Counted from the stretch's first letter, positions 26,491-36,317 are shown. The stretch is DNA of 64,000 bases from Rathayibacter caricis DSM 15933 (GCF_003044275.1 NZ_PZPL01000001.1:3782001-3846000); one strand, 5' to 3'. The notes: generated by a model from the sequence alone, not told the origin. Numbers and translations are program-made.

Positions 26491-27681
26491 TCACGGGGCG
26501 AGCGGATGCAGCGGCGCGGCCAGCGGATGGGCGAGCAGCTGCTCGAACGCGAGCTCGGCCGCTCCGATCATCAGCAGATCGCCGCCGAGCTCGGTGCGCG
26601 CGATGCGGACCGACTCGAGCGCCACCCGGAACGGACCGCCGTGGGTCAGGCGCTCCTCGAGGAACCCGGGCGCCACGCCGACCAGGGCGCCGAGGAAGCC
26701 GCCGAGCACGACCAGCTGCGGGTTGAAGATGTTGACGACGTTCCGGAGGGCCACGGCCAGGTGGCCGAGCTGGCGCTCGACCTCCGCGCGGACCGCCGGG
26801 TCCTCGGAGGCGGCGAGCGCCTCCTCCAGCCGCTCGCTCTCCTCCAGGCCCAGCACGCGCAGCAGCTCGGCGCGGCCGACCTCGGTCTCGAGGCAGCCGA
26901 CCGCGCCGCAGTGGCAGTCGACGCCCGCGCTGTTGACGAGGGTGTGGCCGATCTCGCCCGCGTAGCCGTCGATGCCGTGCAGCGGAGCGCCTCCGACGAT
27001 CACGCCCGCGCCGACGCCGCTGGCGCCGCCGTTGAGGTAGATCAGGTGCGAGACGTCGCGGCCGGCGCCGAGCGCGCTCTCGGCCAGGGCGCCGAGGTTG
27101 GCGTCGTTCGCCGAGAGGACGGGGAGCCCGGTCGCGTCGGCGAGCATCCGCGAGAACGGCTCGTCGCTCCAGCCCAGGTGCGGGCCGGTGCGGACGAGGC
27201 CGTCGGCGTCGCGGACGAGGCCGGGCACCGCGACTCCGATGCCGACCGTGCGGGCGTCGGCGGGCAGCTCGGCGCGCAGCTCGGCGATCGCGTCCGCGGC
27301 GAGCGCGGCGGCCGCCTCGGCAGTGGGCACGAGCGCGGTGCGGCGGAGGCGGCGGCGCACCTCCGCGTCGAAGCCGACCACCGCGACCGTCACGGCGTCG
27401 ATCTCGGGGTTCACGGCGAACGCGACGACCCGCGGATCGGCCCCGACGATCGGACTCGGCCGGCCGACCTGGTTCAGCGTGTCGGGATCGCGCTCGCGCA
27501 CGATGCCGAGCTCGACCAGCTCGCCCACGAGGGCGGCGATGGTCGAGCGGTTCAGCCCGGTCGCCCGCGTCAGCTGCGAACGGGAGCGGGGCCCGCCGCG
27601 GTGCACGAGGCGCAGGATCGCCGCCAGGTTGTGGCGCCGGACCCGGTCGAGAGTGTTGCCGCGCGTCGCGTGGTCGGGCAT
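26491..27681 (-). CDS. ROK family transcriptional regulator
   Basis: A 396-residue NagC/XylR-type regulator. An N-terminal winged helix-turn-helix (RSRSQLTRATGLNRSTIAALVGELVELGIV, residues about 32-62) is followed by a sugar-kinase-like ROK domain. The zinc motif CHCGAVGCLE is intact, and GVGAGVIVGGAPLHGIDGYAGEIGH is the ROK signature. It lies between the GH31 and GH42 genes on the same strand, and may sense a xyloside or galactoside. A perfect palindrome 53 bp upstream is a candidate for its own control. Confidence 0.9.
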   Translation of the reverse strand: MPDHATRGNTLDRVRRHNLAAILRLVHRGGPRSRSQLTRATGLNRSTIAALVGELVELGIVRERDPDTLNQVGRPSPIVGADPRVVAFAVNPEIDAVTVAVVGFDAEVRRRLRRTALVPTAEAAAALAADAIAELRAELPADARTVGIGVAVPGLVRDADGLVRTGPHLGWSDEPFSRMLADATGLPVLSANDANLGALAESALGAGRDVSHLIYLNGGASGVGAGVIVGGAPLHGIDGYAGEIGHTLVNSAGVDCHCGAVGCLETEVGRAELLRVLGLEESERLEEALAASEDPAVRAEVERQLGHLAVALRNVVNIFNPQLVVLGGFLGALVGVAPGFLEERLTHGGPFRVALESVRIARTELGGDLLMIGAAELAFEQLLAHPLAAPLHPLAP

Positions 27682-27733
27682 TCCGCGGTCTCCTCTGGTC
27701 TCGGGTCAGCCTATCGGCGGGCCTCGGCGCCCT

Positions 27734-27748
27734 CGTTCCGACGGAACG
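27734..27748. promoter_or_regulatory. Palindrome upstream of ROK regulator
   Basis: CGTTCCGACGGAACG, a 15-bp perfect palindrome around a single A, nested inside a wider CTCGGC...GCCGAG inverted repeat. It may be the ROK operator or the end of the GH31 transcript. Confidence 0.4.
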
Positions 27749-27815
27749 TCCGCCGAGAGCCCCTCTCGCGCACGATGGTGACTGAGAGGCGCTCCCGGCG
27801 GAGGTTCTGCACGAT

Positions 27816-30032
27816 TCAGGCGCCGACGCGGCTCCAGGTCCAGCTGCCCTCCGGCCCGTCGACGCTCACATCGGCACCCGAGCGGGTGACGGTGAAGACC
27901 GTCTCGACCCCGGAGTCGTGCGCCACGACCCGCACCTCGCGCGCGCCGCCGCCGCCCGGGAACACCAGGAGCTCGAGCCCGTCGAGGTAGTCGTACTCCG
28001 CGACGTCGGTCCGCGAGCCGACCGGCACCACTGCCCCCTCGCGCACGTAGAGCGGCAGGGTGTCGAAGCCGTGGACCTCGCGGCGCCACTCCCCCGTCGA
28101 GTCGACGATCTCACCGGTCCACCAGCTGGTCCAGCGTCCGCGGGGCAGGTAGAACTCGACCGAGCCGTCAGGAGTGAAGACCGGGGCGACCAGCAGGTCG
28201 CGGCCGAGCATGTACTGCGTGTCCAGGTGCGCCGCGTTCCGGTCGTCCTCGAACTCGAGCGTCATCGGCCGCATCACCGGGATCCCCTCGCGCGCCGCCT
28301 CCGCGCCCGCCGCGTAGAGGTACGGCATCAGCGAGAGCTTGAGCTCGGTGAAGCGGCGGGTGATGTCGACCGCCTCGTCGCCGAACTCCCACGGCACGCG
28401 GACCGAGGTGGAGCCGTGCAGGCGGGAGTGCGAGGAGAGCAGTCCGAACGCGAGCCAGCGCTTGAAGACGCCCGGGTCGGGCGTTCCCTCGAAGCCGCCG
28501 ATGTCGTGCGCCCAGAAGCCGAAGCCGCCGAGCGCGAGCGAGAGTCCGCCGCGGAGGGTCTCGGCCATCGAGACGTAGGACGAGGTGTTGTCGCCGCCCC
28601 AGTGCACCGGCAGGGCCTGCCCGCCGACGGTGGCGCTGCGGGCGAAGAGCGTCGCGCGCCCCTCCCCCAGCTCCTCGACGAGCACCTGGTGCACCGCGAG
28701 GTTGTAGAGCTGGGTGTACCAGTTGTGCATCGCCTCCGGGTCGGTGCCGTCGGCCCAGACCACGCCCTCGGCCGGGATCCGCTCGCCGAAGTCGGTCTTG
28801 AAGGAGTCGACGCCCTGGCGGACGAGCACGCGCAGCTTGTCCTGGAACCAGCGCGTCGCGTCCGGGTTCGTGAAGTCGACCAGCGCCATGCCGGCGACCC
28901 AGAGGTCCCACTGCCAGACGTCGCCCGACGTCGTCCTCAGCAGGTAGCCCTTCTCGCGGCCCTCCGCGAAGAGCGGCGACGCCTGCGCGATGTACGGGTT
29001 GATCCAGACGCAGGTCTTCAGGCCCCGGTCGTGCAGGCGGGCGAGCATGCCCTCGGGGTCCGGGAAGGTGCGGGAGTCCCACTCGAGGTCGGTCCACTGG
29101 AACTCGCGCATCCAGAAGCAGTCGAAGTGGAAGGCCGACAGCGGCAGCTCGCGCTCGGCGAAGCCGTCGATGAAGGAGTTGACGGTGTCCTCGTCGTAGC
29201 TCGTCGTGAAGCTGGTGGTCAGCCAGAGGCCGTAGCTCCACGCGGGCACGACGGAGGGGCGGCCGGCGAGCCCCGTGTACCGGCGCAGGACGTCCTTCTT
29301 CGTCGGGCCCTGGATCACCAGGTACTCCAGCGCCTCGCCGCCGACCGAGAACTGCACGCGCTCGACCGACTCCGAGCCGATCTCGAACGAGACGAGGCCG
29401 GGGTCGTTGACGAGCACGCCGTAGCCGCGGTTGGAGAGGTAGAAGGGCACGTTCTTGTAGGCCTGCTCGGAGGAGGTCCCTCCGTCGGCGTTCCACACGT
29501 CGACCGTCTGGCCGTTCTTCACGAACGGGCCGAATCGCTCGCCGAGACCGTAGACGAGCTCGCCGACTCCGAGGTCGAGCTGCTCGTGCACGTAGGGATC
29601 GCCGTCGGGTCCGGTCAGGTAGCCCTGGGACTTGTGGCCGGAGCCGGTCAGGCGCGTGCCGGTCGCGGTGTCCCAGAACTCGAGCGACCAGGGCGCGCCC
29701 TGCGCGACGCGGACCTCGAGGTCGCCCGTGCGGAGCACGCCGCCCGCCTCCGTGACGCTCGCCTCGCCGACCGAGCCCTCGGTCAGGGCGAAGCCGGGCC
29801 GTGTGGCGGTGCCGCGCCAGTGCTCGATGCGCACCTTCGCGACTCCCTCGGCGGGCGAGGAGACCGTGACGGTGAGCGCGGGACGGTTCAGCACGTCGCC
29901 GCGGCCCTGGATGACCTTCGTCGGCGCGATCACCTCCAGTGCGGAGCCGGTGGCGCGGATGTCGTACGCCTCCTGCGCGAACAGGGCGGTGAATCCGGCC
30001 CTCGTCTGCCAGAACCCGTCGGTGAACTTCAT
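27816..30032 (-). CDS. yicI: Alpha-xylosidase, glycoside hydrolase family 31
   Basis: A 738-residue GH31 enzyme of the YicI type, releasing alpha-linked xylose from xyloglucan oligosaccharides such as isoprimeverose. The nucleophile Asp414 is in FKTDFGERIP, identical to the YicI motif, and the acid/base Asp481 in HWGGDNTSSYVSMAETLRGGLS. The ATG at 30032 matches the family start (MKFTDGFW). There is no signal peptide, so it acts on imported oligosaccharide. It is the last gene of a four-gene unit with the lipoprotein and two permeases, with xylA and xylB nearby to use the product. Confidence 0.93.
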   Translation of the reverse strand: MKFTDGFWQTRAGFTALFAQEAYDIRATGSALEVIAPTKVIQGRGDVLNRPALTVTVSSPAEGVAKVRIEHWRGTATRPGFALTEGSVGEASVTEAGGVLRTGDLEVRVAQGAPWSLEFWDTATGTRLTGSGHKSQGYLTGPDGDPYVHEQLDLGVGELVYGLGERFGPFVKNGQTVDVWNADGGTSSEQAYKNVPFYLSNRGYGVLVNDPGLVSFEIGSESVERVQFSVGGEALEYLVIQGPTKKDVLRRYTGLAGRPSVVPAWSYGLWLTTSFTTSYDEDTVNSFIDGFAERELPLSAFHFDCFWMREFQWTDLEWDSRTFPDPEGMLARLHDRGLKTCVWINPYIAQASPLFAEGREKGYLLRTTSGDVWQWDLWVAGMALVDFTNPDATRWFQDKLRVLVRQGVDSFKTDFGERIPAEGVVWADGTDPEAMHNWYTQLYNLAVHQVLVEELGEGRATLFARSATVGGQALPVHWGGDNTSSYVSMAETLRGGLSLALGGFGFWAHDIGGFEGTPDPGVFKRWLAFGLLSSHSRLHGSTSVRVPWEFGDEAVDITRRFTELKLSLMPYLYAAGAEAAREGIPVMRPMTLEFEDDRNAAHLDTQYMLGRDLLVAPVFTPDGSVEFYLPRGRWTSWWTGEIVDSTGEWRREVHGFDTLPLYVREGAVVPVGSRTDVAEYDYLDGLELLVFPGGGGAREVRVVAHDSGVETVFTVTRSGADVSVDGPEGSWTWSRVGA

Positions 30033-30132
30033 GCGTGTGCCTCTCTGGTGGCGGTGGAGGTGGTCGTGCGTCGTGCGGAGTGCGGGCACCGCGGAGCAGG
30101 GGCCGGTGGGGCCCCCGCTTGCGGTGGTGGTG

Positions 30133-31053
30133 CTACTTGACCGCGCCGGCGGTGATGCCGCGGGTCAGCGTGCGCTGGAAGATCAGGAAGAAGATCAGCG
30201 TCGGGAGCAGGCCCAGCAGGGCGCTCGCGCTGGTCGTCGTGACGTCCATGATCTTGTCGCCCTGGAGGCTCGAGATCGCGATCGGGACGGTCTGCGTCGC
30301 GTCGCTCACGAGGAACACCAGCGGGATGAGGAACTCGTTCCAGGTCCAGATGAAGAAGAAGATCATCAGCACCGAGAGGGTCGGCCGCGAGATCGGCACG
30401 ATCACCCGGGTGAGCACCTGCCACTTCGAGGCGCCGTCCAGCGCCGCGGCCTCGAGGATCTCCTTCGGGAACGTGCCGTAGACGCTCGAGAGCAGGTACG
30501 TGCCGAAGGCCGACTGGATGACCGTGAAGATGATGATCACGGACAGCTGGCTGTCGTAGATCCCCACCGCCTTGAACATGTAGTACAGCGGGTAGAGCAG
30601 GGCCTCCTGCGGCAGCATGTTCGCCAGCAGGAACAGCACGATGATCCAGCTGCGGCCCTTCACCCGGCCGATGCCGATCGCATAGGCGTTCAGCACCGAG
30701 AGGGCGACGGCGAGGATCGCGACCGACCCCGAGATCAGGATCGAGTTGCCGAGCTTCTCGGGGAAGTTCACCCGCTCCCAGAAGGTCGACAGGCCGTCGA
30801 AGGAGAGCCCGGTCGGGAACGCGAGCGGCCCGTTCGCCGAGTACTCGTCGGGGGTCTTGAACGAGTTGAGCAGGATCAGCAGCACCGGGCTGATGATCAC
30901 CAGCCCGATGACGATCGCGACCACGAGGATCGCCCAGTCGCCGATCGTGCGCTTGGTGGTGCCCTTGGCCGGCTTGGGCGCTCGGCGCGACGTGGTCAGG
31001 TCGCTGTCCGCGGTGCCCGCCTGCGTGAGGGGCAGGGTCTCGATGGCCGACAT
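30133..31053 (-). CDS. Carbohydrate ABC transporter permease (CUT1, MalG type)
   Basis: A 306-residue membrane protein with six membrane segments and a 40-residue cytoplasmic lead. The ATPase-docking EAA loop reads EAAALDGASKWQVLTRVIVPISRPTL. It pairs with the MalF-type permease, whose TGA overlaps this ATG by one base (TGATG), indicating translational coupling. No ATPase gene is in the cluster, so a shared MsiK-type ATPase encoded elsewhere is expected, as in other actinomycetes (inference). Confidence 0.92.
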   Translation of the reverse strand: MSAIETLPLTQAGTADSDLTTSRRAPKPAKGTTKRTIGDWAILVVAIVIGLVIISPVLLILLNSFKTPDEYSANGPLAFPTGLSFDGLSTFWERVNFPEKLGNSILISGSVAILAVALSVLNAYAIGIGRVKGRSWIIVLFLLANMLPQEALLYPLYYMFKAVGIYDSQLSVIIIFTVIQSAFGTYLLSSVYGTFPKEILEAAALDGASKWQVLTRVIVPISRPTLSVLMIFFFIWTWNEFLIPLVFLVSDATQTVPIAISSLQGDKIMDVTTTSASALLGLLPTLIFFLIFQRTLTRGITAGAVK

Positions 31054-32015
31054 CAGCGGGCTCCTTCGCTGCGCTCGACGCGCTCCTGGGCGCGGATGAA
31101 CAGCACGGCCAGGATCACGATGACGATCGTGAGCGCGGTCGCGATGGTGGCGCCGTAGCCCACCTGCTGCTTCTGGAAGAACTCGGTGTAGGAGTAGTAG
31201 CTCGGCACGATCGTCGAATCGCCCGGCCCGCCGCGGGTCAGCGCGTAGATCGGTCCGAAGACCTTCAGCGCGGCGATGGTGCAGGTGAGGGTGACCACGA
31301 AGATCTCGGGGCGGATGATCGACACGGTGATCCAGCGGAAGCGCTGGAACCAGTTCGCGCCGTCGAGCTCCGCGGCCTCGTAGAGCTCCGGATCCACGCG
31401 CTGCAGCGCCGCCATGAAGATGACGACCGGGTAGCCCAGCTGGACCCAGATCATCACGACCATGATCGAGAGCATCGCGGTGTCGGGCTTGCCCAGCCAG
31501 TCGTGCGAGAGGGAGCCGAGGCCGACGGCCTCGAGGATCGTGTTGAGCGCGCCGTTGTCGGGGCGCAGGATCCAGCCGATGACGATCGCGGCGATCACCG
31601 TGGGGAGGATCTGCGGGAGGTAGTAGGTGGCGCGGAGGAAGCTCGCGAGCTTCCCGCCGAACTTCTTGCCGACCAGGTCGAACAGGATCGCGGCGAGCAG
31701 GAGGCCGAGGATCGTGGGCACGATCACCATGGCGATGATCATGTAGACGGAGTTGAGGAACGACGTCCAGAACTGGTCGTCGCCCATCAGCTCGACCCAG
31801 TTCTCGAGGCCGATGAAGATCGGCGGCTTGATGCCGCGCCACGAGGTGAAGCTGATGTAGACGTTCCACACGAGCGGGATCAGCACGATGAACGTGAAGA
31901 GCACGAACCCGGGGATCAGGTAGAGCCAGTAGCCGCCCGAGCGCTTCTCGCGCGGGGGCTTCGCGGCCGGAGGCGGTGGCGCGCTCTCCGCGCGACGCGG
32001 GGCGGTCGTCGTCAT
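31053..32015 (-). CDS. Carbohydrate ABC transporter permease (CUT1, MalF type)
   Basis: A 320-residue permease with six membrane helices after a Pro-rich cytoplasmic tail. The EAA loop is YEAAELDGANWFQRFRWITVSIIRPEI. It follows the substrate-binding lipoprotein gene after a 302-bp gap with repeats and a hairpin, and overlaps the next permease by one base. Together they would import xylosyl-oligosaccharide for the GH31 enzyme. Confidence 0.92.
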   Translation of the reverse strand: MTTTAPRRAESAPPPPAAKPPREKRSGGYWLYLIPGFVLFTFIVLIPLVWNVYISFTSWRGIKPPIFIGLENWVELMGDDQFWTSFLNSVYMIIAMVIVPTILGLLLAAILFDLVGKKFGGKLASFLRATYYLPQILPTVIAAIVIGWILRPDNGALNTILEAVGLGSLSHDWLGKPDTAMLSIMVVMIWVQLGYPVVIFMAALQRVDPELYEAAELDGANWFQRFRWITVSIIRPEIFVVTLTCTIAALKVFGPIYALTRGGPGDSTIVPSYYSYTEFFQKQQVGYGATIATALTIVIVILAVLFIRAQERVERSEGAR

Positions 32016-32069
32016 GGGTACTCCTAGAGGGGTGTGCGGTGCGATCGCGGATGGGAATTCCGGCGGTGG

Positions 32070-32172
32070 GGGATCTCGATACGCCCGCTGCGCGGGCTAC
32101 TCGATCAGCAAGAGGGAGGCGGCGGATCCGTGCCTGCTGGTCGAGTAGCCCCGGAGGGGCGTATCGAGACCC
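32070..32172. repeat. BIME-like palindrome pair
   Basis: Two palindromes facing each other: 32070-32110 (ATCTCGATAC...CTACTCGATC, inner stem GCCCGCTGCGCGGGC) and 32135-32172 (GGTCGAGTAG...GTATCGAGACC, inner stem GCCCCGGAGGGGC). They sit within the 302-bp gap between the binding protein and permease genes of the same operon. The family is shared with 8959-9102 and 37819-37900. Confidence 0.85.
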
Positions 32173-32300
32173 GCCCGATCGGGAGGGAGGAGCAGCGGGG
32201 GACCTCAGCGGACGTTCATGCGACCCCATTGAGGGGTCGCCGTCGCGTCGGCGAGGCTTCCGCGGTCACTCCGCGCCTGTGGGCGCGGGGCTGGCCGCCT

Positions 32301-32325
32301 TCAAGTGACGCTGCGCGTCACTTGA
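32301..32325 (-). terminator. Hairpin over the stop codon of the binding-protein gene
   Basis: TCAAGTGACGC and GCGTCACTTGA form a perfect 11-bp stem with a TGC loop. It includes the final Ile, Lys and stop codons of the lipoprotein gene. There is no U tract, so it may slow decay or attenuate transcription into the permeases rather than stop it fully. Confidence 0.55.
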
Positions 32326-33694
32326 TGTCGTCCACGCCGTCGTCGTACTTCTCCTGGAGCTGCGAGAGCATGTCGTCGGGCGACGTGGACTTGTTCAGCA
32401 GCTCCTGCGTCGCGGCGACGAGGTCGTCGTAGAAGGTCGCGGTGGGCCAGTCGGGGTAGAACGAGAGCTGGTCGCCGTCGACGACCGTCTTCCACTGCGA
32501 CAGCAGCTCCTTGCTCTTCTCGTCCGTGATCGCCGACTCGTCGACGACCAGCGGGATGCCTCCGTTGTTGCCGATCAGGTTCTGGATCTCGGGGCGCATC
32601 GTGATGTCGATCCACTTGTAGGCGAGGTCCTTGTTCTTCGCCGTCTCGGGGATCACCCAGTGGTTGCCCGCCGAGCCCATCGTGAACTCCGCGCCCGGGA
32701 AGAGGAACGTGTTCCACTCGAAGCCGGTGATCTCGGTCTTGAAGCGGCCGAACCACCAGGAGCCCGAGAAGAAGATCGGGTAGTCGCCCGAGATGAACGC
32801 GGTGCCCGCGTCCTCGGCCTTGAGGCCGGAGGCGTCCGGCGAGATGTAGCCCTTGTCGACGTACTCCTGGAGCTGGTCGGCGGCGTAGGACCACGCGGCG
32901 TCCGAGAAGTCGACCTCGCCCGTGTAGGTCTGGTAGTCGGTGATCCACTGGCGGTCGGCCTTCAGCAGCGCGAGCTGGTAGAAGAGCTGCTGCAGCGGGT
33001 ACTCGGCCCCGGCCTCGGCGAGCGGCGTGATGCCCTTGGCCACGAACGCGTCGAGCACAGCGATGAACTCGTCGTAGGTCGTCGGCACCTCGATGCCGTT
33101 CGCCGCGAAGGCGTCCTCGTTGTAGTAGACGAAGGTGAACTCGCCGTAGTTCGGGATCCCGTACCAGGAGCCGGAGCCCATGATGCCGTCCTCGTCGTAC
33201 TTGGCGGTCGTCTGCAGCGCACCCGGGACCAGCTTGTCCCAGCCGTAGAACTCGACGGCCTCGTCGAGGTTCGTGAGCAGGCCCTGGCTCGAGAGCAGGC
33301 CGCTCGTGGCGTTGCCCTTGTTGTACTCGACGACATCCGGTGCCGAGTTGGAGTTGAAGATCTGGCTGGCGCCGGTGCGCAGCTGCTCGAAGGCCTTGAA
33401 CTCGTAGGCGATCTCGGCGCCGGTCTCCTGCGTGAAGATGTCGCGGGCGGCGAGCCAGGCGATGCCGCGGTCGCTGTCGGGGGTCTCGAAGTCCCACATG
33501 GTGAGGGTGCGGCCGGCGCCGTCGACCTCGGTGGCGAGGGCGTCGGATCCGGCGTCGGATCCTCCTCCGGAGCAGGCGGCGAGCGCGAAGACCGCGCCGA
33601 GGCCGACGCCGCCGGCGAGCAGGCCGCGACGGCTGAGCGAGCCGACCGCGGAGGCGGTGGGGCGGTGGAAGGCGGTGCGGGGACGAGGCGACAT
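32318..33694 (-). CDS. Extracellular sugar-binding lipoprotein of the xyloside importer
   Basis: A 458-residue solute-binding protein (family 1 type). The N-terminus has a twin-arginine motif SRRGLL (Arg22-Arg23), a hydrophobic stretch and a lipobox LAAC with Cys41, so it is probably exported by Tat and anchored by lipid. The mature part is typical of CUT1 oligosaccharide binders (MWDFETPDSDRGIAWL; APDVVEYNKGN; GNHWVIPETAKNKDLAYKWI). A GAAGGAG ribosome site precedes the ATG. An operator matching the LacI regulator's sites lies about 80 bp upstream. Confidence 0.92.
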   Translation of the reverse strand: MSPRPRTAFHRPTASAVGSLSRRGLLAGGVGLGAVFALAACSGGGSDAGSDALATEVDGAGRTLTMWDFETPDSDRGIAWLAARDIFTQETGAEIAYEFKAFEQLRTGASQIFNSNSAPDVVEYNKGNATSGLLSSQGLLTNLDEAVEFYGWDKLVPGALQTTAKYDEDGIMGSGSWYGIPNYGEFTFVYYNEDAFAANGIEVPTTYDEFIAVLDAFVAKGITPLAEAGAEYPLQQLFYQLALLKADRQWITDYQTYTGEVDFSDAAWSYAADQLQEYVDKGYISPDASGLKAEDAGTAFISGDYPIFFSGSWWFGRFKTEITGFEWNTFLFPGAEFTMGSAGNHWVIPETAKNKDLAYKWIDITMRPEIQNLIGNNGGIPLVVDESAITDEKSKELLSQWKTVVDGDQLSFYPDWPTATFYDDLVAATQELLNKSTSPDDMLSQLQEKYDDGVDDIK

Positions 33695-33775
33695 AGCGGG
33701 TGTTCTCCTTCGGACGGTGCCGCTGGGCTGTGACTGCGTGGGTGGGTGGTGGAGCGCTCTCCGATCGGACGAATG

Positions 33776-33789
33776 TCGAAGCGTTTCGA
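33776..33789. promoter_or_regulatory. Xyl operator upstream of the importer operon
   Basis: TCGAAGCGTTTCGA, a 14-bp LacI-type palindrome with a CG centre, 82 bp before the lipoprotein start. It matches the sites at 34912-34923 and 34958-34969. Confidence 0.65.
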
Positions 33790-33834
33790 CGATCGGCCGA
33801 CGAGGAGCAGGAGCAGGAAGTGGAGGGAGGGGCG

Positions 33835-34869
33835 TCAGGAGGCGGTCGGCACGCGAGCGCCGATCGCCGCGGCCGCGACGGAACCGCGGTCGACGTAGTG
33901 GGGCGGGAGGAGGTCGACGCCGACGGTGCGGCCGGAGTCGATCTGCTGGAGGGTGCGACCGACGGCCGCACGGCACATCGCGTCGAACGGGAGGGGGAAG
34001 GAGCTCACCGGGACCGGCAGCGCCGCTCCGTCGTAGCTCGCGCAGGCGGCGAGGACCGAGAGGTCCCCGGGGACGGAGAGGCCGCGCTCGAGCACGCGCT
34101 CGACGGCGGCCTCGGCCACCGGCTCGTTGCAGTGCAGCACGAGGGCGGTCGGGGCGATCGCGGATCCGAGGATCGCGTCGACGGCGGACGCGGCGTGGGC
34201 GCGGCCGAGGTGCGGGCGCTCGACCACGATCTCGAGGCCGAGCGCGACGCACTCCGCCCGGAACGCGTCGTCGAAGCGGCGGACGAAGCCGGCGTTGCGG
34301 TCGGTGTACGACTGCGGGTGCTCGATCAGGCCGACGGACCGGTGGCCCTGCTCGGCGAGCGTGCGGACGCTGCGACGCGCCGCCTCCGCGAAGTCGAGGT
34401 CGACGCACGCGAGGTCGTGGGCGTCGGCGGGGACGCCGATGAAGGTCGCGGGCACCCCCGCGTCGCGGATGAGCGCGGCGCGGTCGTCGTCGTCGTCGAC
34501 GCCCATCAGCACGATGCCGTCGACGAGCGAGGAGGAGGAGACCCGGTCGATGCCACTGGAGGCCTCGTCGGTGACGAGCAGCAGCACGTCGTAGTCGGAC
34601 TCGCGGGCCCGCTCGAGCACCTCCGTCACGAAGCGCATGTGGGTGGGGAGGTGCAGCTCGCCGCGCATCGGCGCCGAGAGGGCGAGGATGTGGGTCCGCG
34701 CCCCGGCGAGCATCCGGGCGCCGGCGTGCGGCCGGTAGCCGAGCTCGCGCACCGCGTCGTCGACCCGCTGGCGGGTGGTGGCGGCGATGGAGCGCTTGCC
34801 CGAGAGGGCGTAGGACACCGTGCTGATCGAGACCCCGGCAGCGCGGGCGACGTCGTGGATGGTCGCCAT
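33835..34869 (-). CDS. LacI family regulator of xylose/xyloside genes
   Basis: A 344-residue LacI/GalR repressor. The DNA-binding head [27 protein letters not shown] fills residues 1-27, with the hinge helix [10 protein letters not shown], followed by a periplasmic-binding-like effector domain. The ATG at 34869 has AGGAGG upstream. Its promoter and leader hold two operators. The same palindrome lies before the importer operon, and the divergent xylA shares the region. Xylose or a xyloside is the probable inducer; this is inferred from neighbours. Confidence 0.9.
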   Translation of the reverse strand: MATIHDVARAAGVSISTVSYALSGKRSIAATTRQRVDDAVRELGYRPHAGARMLAGARTHILALSAPMRGELHLPTHMRFVTEVLERARESDYDVLLLVTDEASSGIDRVSSSSLVDGIVLMGVDDDDDRAALIRDAGVPATFIGVPADAHDLACVDLDFAEAARRSVRTLAEQGHRSVGLIEHPQSYTDRNAGFVRRFDDAFRAECVALGLEIVVERPHLGRAHAASAVDAILGSAIAPTALVLHCNEPVAEAAVERVLERGLSVPGDLSVLAACASYDGAALPVPVSSFPLPFDAMCRAAVGRTLQQIDSGRTVGVDLLPPHYVDRGSVAAAAIGARVPTAS

Positions 34870-34911
34870 CGTTCCTCCTGCCGGACCTCGTCGTCGGACC
34901 CCCTCGACGCT

Positions 34912-34973
34912 CGAAACGCTTCGTCGGGGCTGTGCTGCTGAGCACTGTACGCAGAGTCGAAGCGCTTCCGCAA
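34912..34973 (-). promoter_or_regulatory. LacI-gene promoter with two operators
   Basis: On the minus strand TTGCGG (34968-34973) and TACAGT (34944-34949) are 18 bp apart. Operator CGAAGCGCTTCC (34958-34969) fills the spacer and touches the -35. Operator CGAAACGCTTCG (34912-34923) lies in the early transcribed region, 46 bp from the first. The pair could hold a DNA loop and also affect divergent xylA. Confidence 0.65.
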
Positions 34974-35033
34974 CAGGTTTGTCGCGACCCGCGACATATC
35001 GACCGCCGAGACCGAGGACGCAGTCGATCGGCG

Positions 35034-35062
35034 TTGCGCGTAGACGCCGCCCCCGATATGTT
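35034..35062 (+). promoter_or_regulatory. xylA promoter
   Basis: TTGCGC and TATGTT with a 17-bp spacer, ending 45 bp before the xylA ATG. The nearest operator is 64 bp upstream of the -35, so repression would have to act at a distance or through looping. Confidence 0.5.
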
Positions 35063-35107
35063 GGCCGCAACAACAATTCGGCGACGTCGCCGGAAAGGAT
35101 CGGATCC

Positions 35108-36298
35108 ATGTCCCTGACCCCCACCCGCGCCGACAAGTTCTCGTTCGGCCTCTGGACCATCGGCTACAACGGCACGGACCCCTTCGGCGGCCCGACCCGC
35201 GAGCCGCTCGACGTGGTGCACGCCGTCGAGAAGCTGGACGAGCTGGGCGCCTACGGCCTCACCTTCCACGACGACGACCTCTTCGCGTTCGGCTCGACCG
35301 ACGCCGAGCGCCAGACCCAGATCGACCGCCTCAAGGGCGCGCTCGAGTCGACCGGCCTCGTCGTGCCGATGGTCACCACCAATCTCTTCAGCGCCCCGGT
35401 CTTCAAGGACGGCGGATTCACCTCCAACGACCGCGACGTCCGCCGCTTCGCGCTGCGCAAGGTCCTCCGCAACATCGACCTCGCCGCCGAGCTGGGCGCG
35501 CAGACCTTCGTGATGTGGGGCGGCCGCGAGGGCGCCGAGTACGACTCCGCGAAGGACATCCGCGCCGCTCTCGAGCGCTACCGCGAGGCCGTCAACCTGC
35601 TCGGCGACTACGTCACCGACAAGGGCTACGACATCCGCTTCGCCATCGAGCCGAAGCCCAACGAGCCCCGCGGCGACATCCTCCTGCCGACCCTCGGTCA
35701 CGCGATCGCGTTCATCGACTCGCTCGAGCGCCCCGAGCTCGTCGGCGTGAACCCCGAGGTCGGCCACGAGCAGATGGCGGGCCTGAACTTCACCGCCGGC
35801 ATCGCCCAGGCGCTGTACCACGGCAAGCTCTTCCACATCGACCTCAACGGCCAGCGCGGCATCAAGTACGACCAGGACCTGGTCTTCGGCCACGGCGACC
35901 TGCACAACGCGTTCTCGCTCGTCGACCTCCTCGAGAACGGCGGCCCCGGCGGAGTCCCCTCCTACGACGGCCCGCGCCACTTCGACTACAAGCCCTCGCG
36001 CACCGAGGACGAGACCGGAGTCTGGGACTCGGCCGCCGCGAACATGCGCACCTACCTCCTGCTGAAGGAGCGCGCCGCGGCCTTCCGCGCCGACCCCGAG
36101 GTGCAGGAGGCGCTCGCCGCCGCCAAGGTCGCCGAGCTGCAGACCCCGACGCTGAACGAGGGCGAGTCCTACGACGACCTGCTCGCCGACACCGCGTCGT
36201 ACGAGTCGTTCGACACCGACGCCTACCTCGGCGGCAAGGGCTTCGGCTTCGTGCGCCTGCAGCAGCTCGCGACCGAGCACCTGCTCGGCGCCCGCTGA
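35108..36298 (+). CDS. xylA: Xylose isomerase
   Basis: A 396-residue class I (actinobacterial, short) xylose isomerase converting D-xylose to D-xylulose. Catalytic His54 and Asp57 lie in TFHDDDL. Metal ligand Glu181 and Lys183 are in [22 protein letters not shown] and HIDLNGQRG complete the signature set. It diverges from the LacI gene, and a strong terminator separates it from xylB, which is in the same direction. Confidence 0.97.
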   Translation: MSLTPTRADKFSFGLWTIGYNGTDPFGGPTREPLDVVHAVEKLDELGAYGLTFHDDDLFAFGSTDAERQTQIDRLKGALESTGLVVPMVTTNLFSAPVFKDGGFTSNDRDVRRFALRKVLRNIDLAAELGAQTFVMWGGREGAEYDSAKDIRAALERYREAVNLLGDYVTDKGYDIRFAIEPKPNEPRGDILLPTLGHAIAFIDSLERPELVGVNPEVGHEQMAGLNFTAGIAQALYHGKLFHIDLNGQRGIKYDQDLVFGHGDLHNAFSLVDLLENGGPGGVPSYDGPRHFDYKPSRTEDETGVWDSAAANMRTYLLLKERAAAFRADPEVQEALAAAKVAELQTPTLNEGESYDDLLADTASYESFDTDAYLGGKGFGFVRLQQLATEHLLGAR

Positions 36299-36317
36299 TC
36301 GCTCCGGCACTCCCCTG

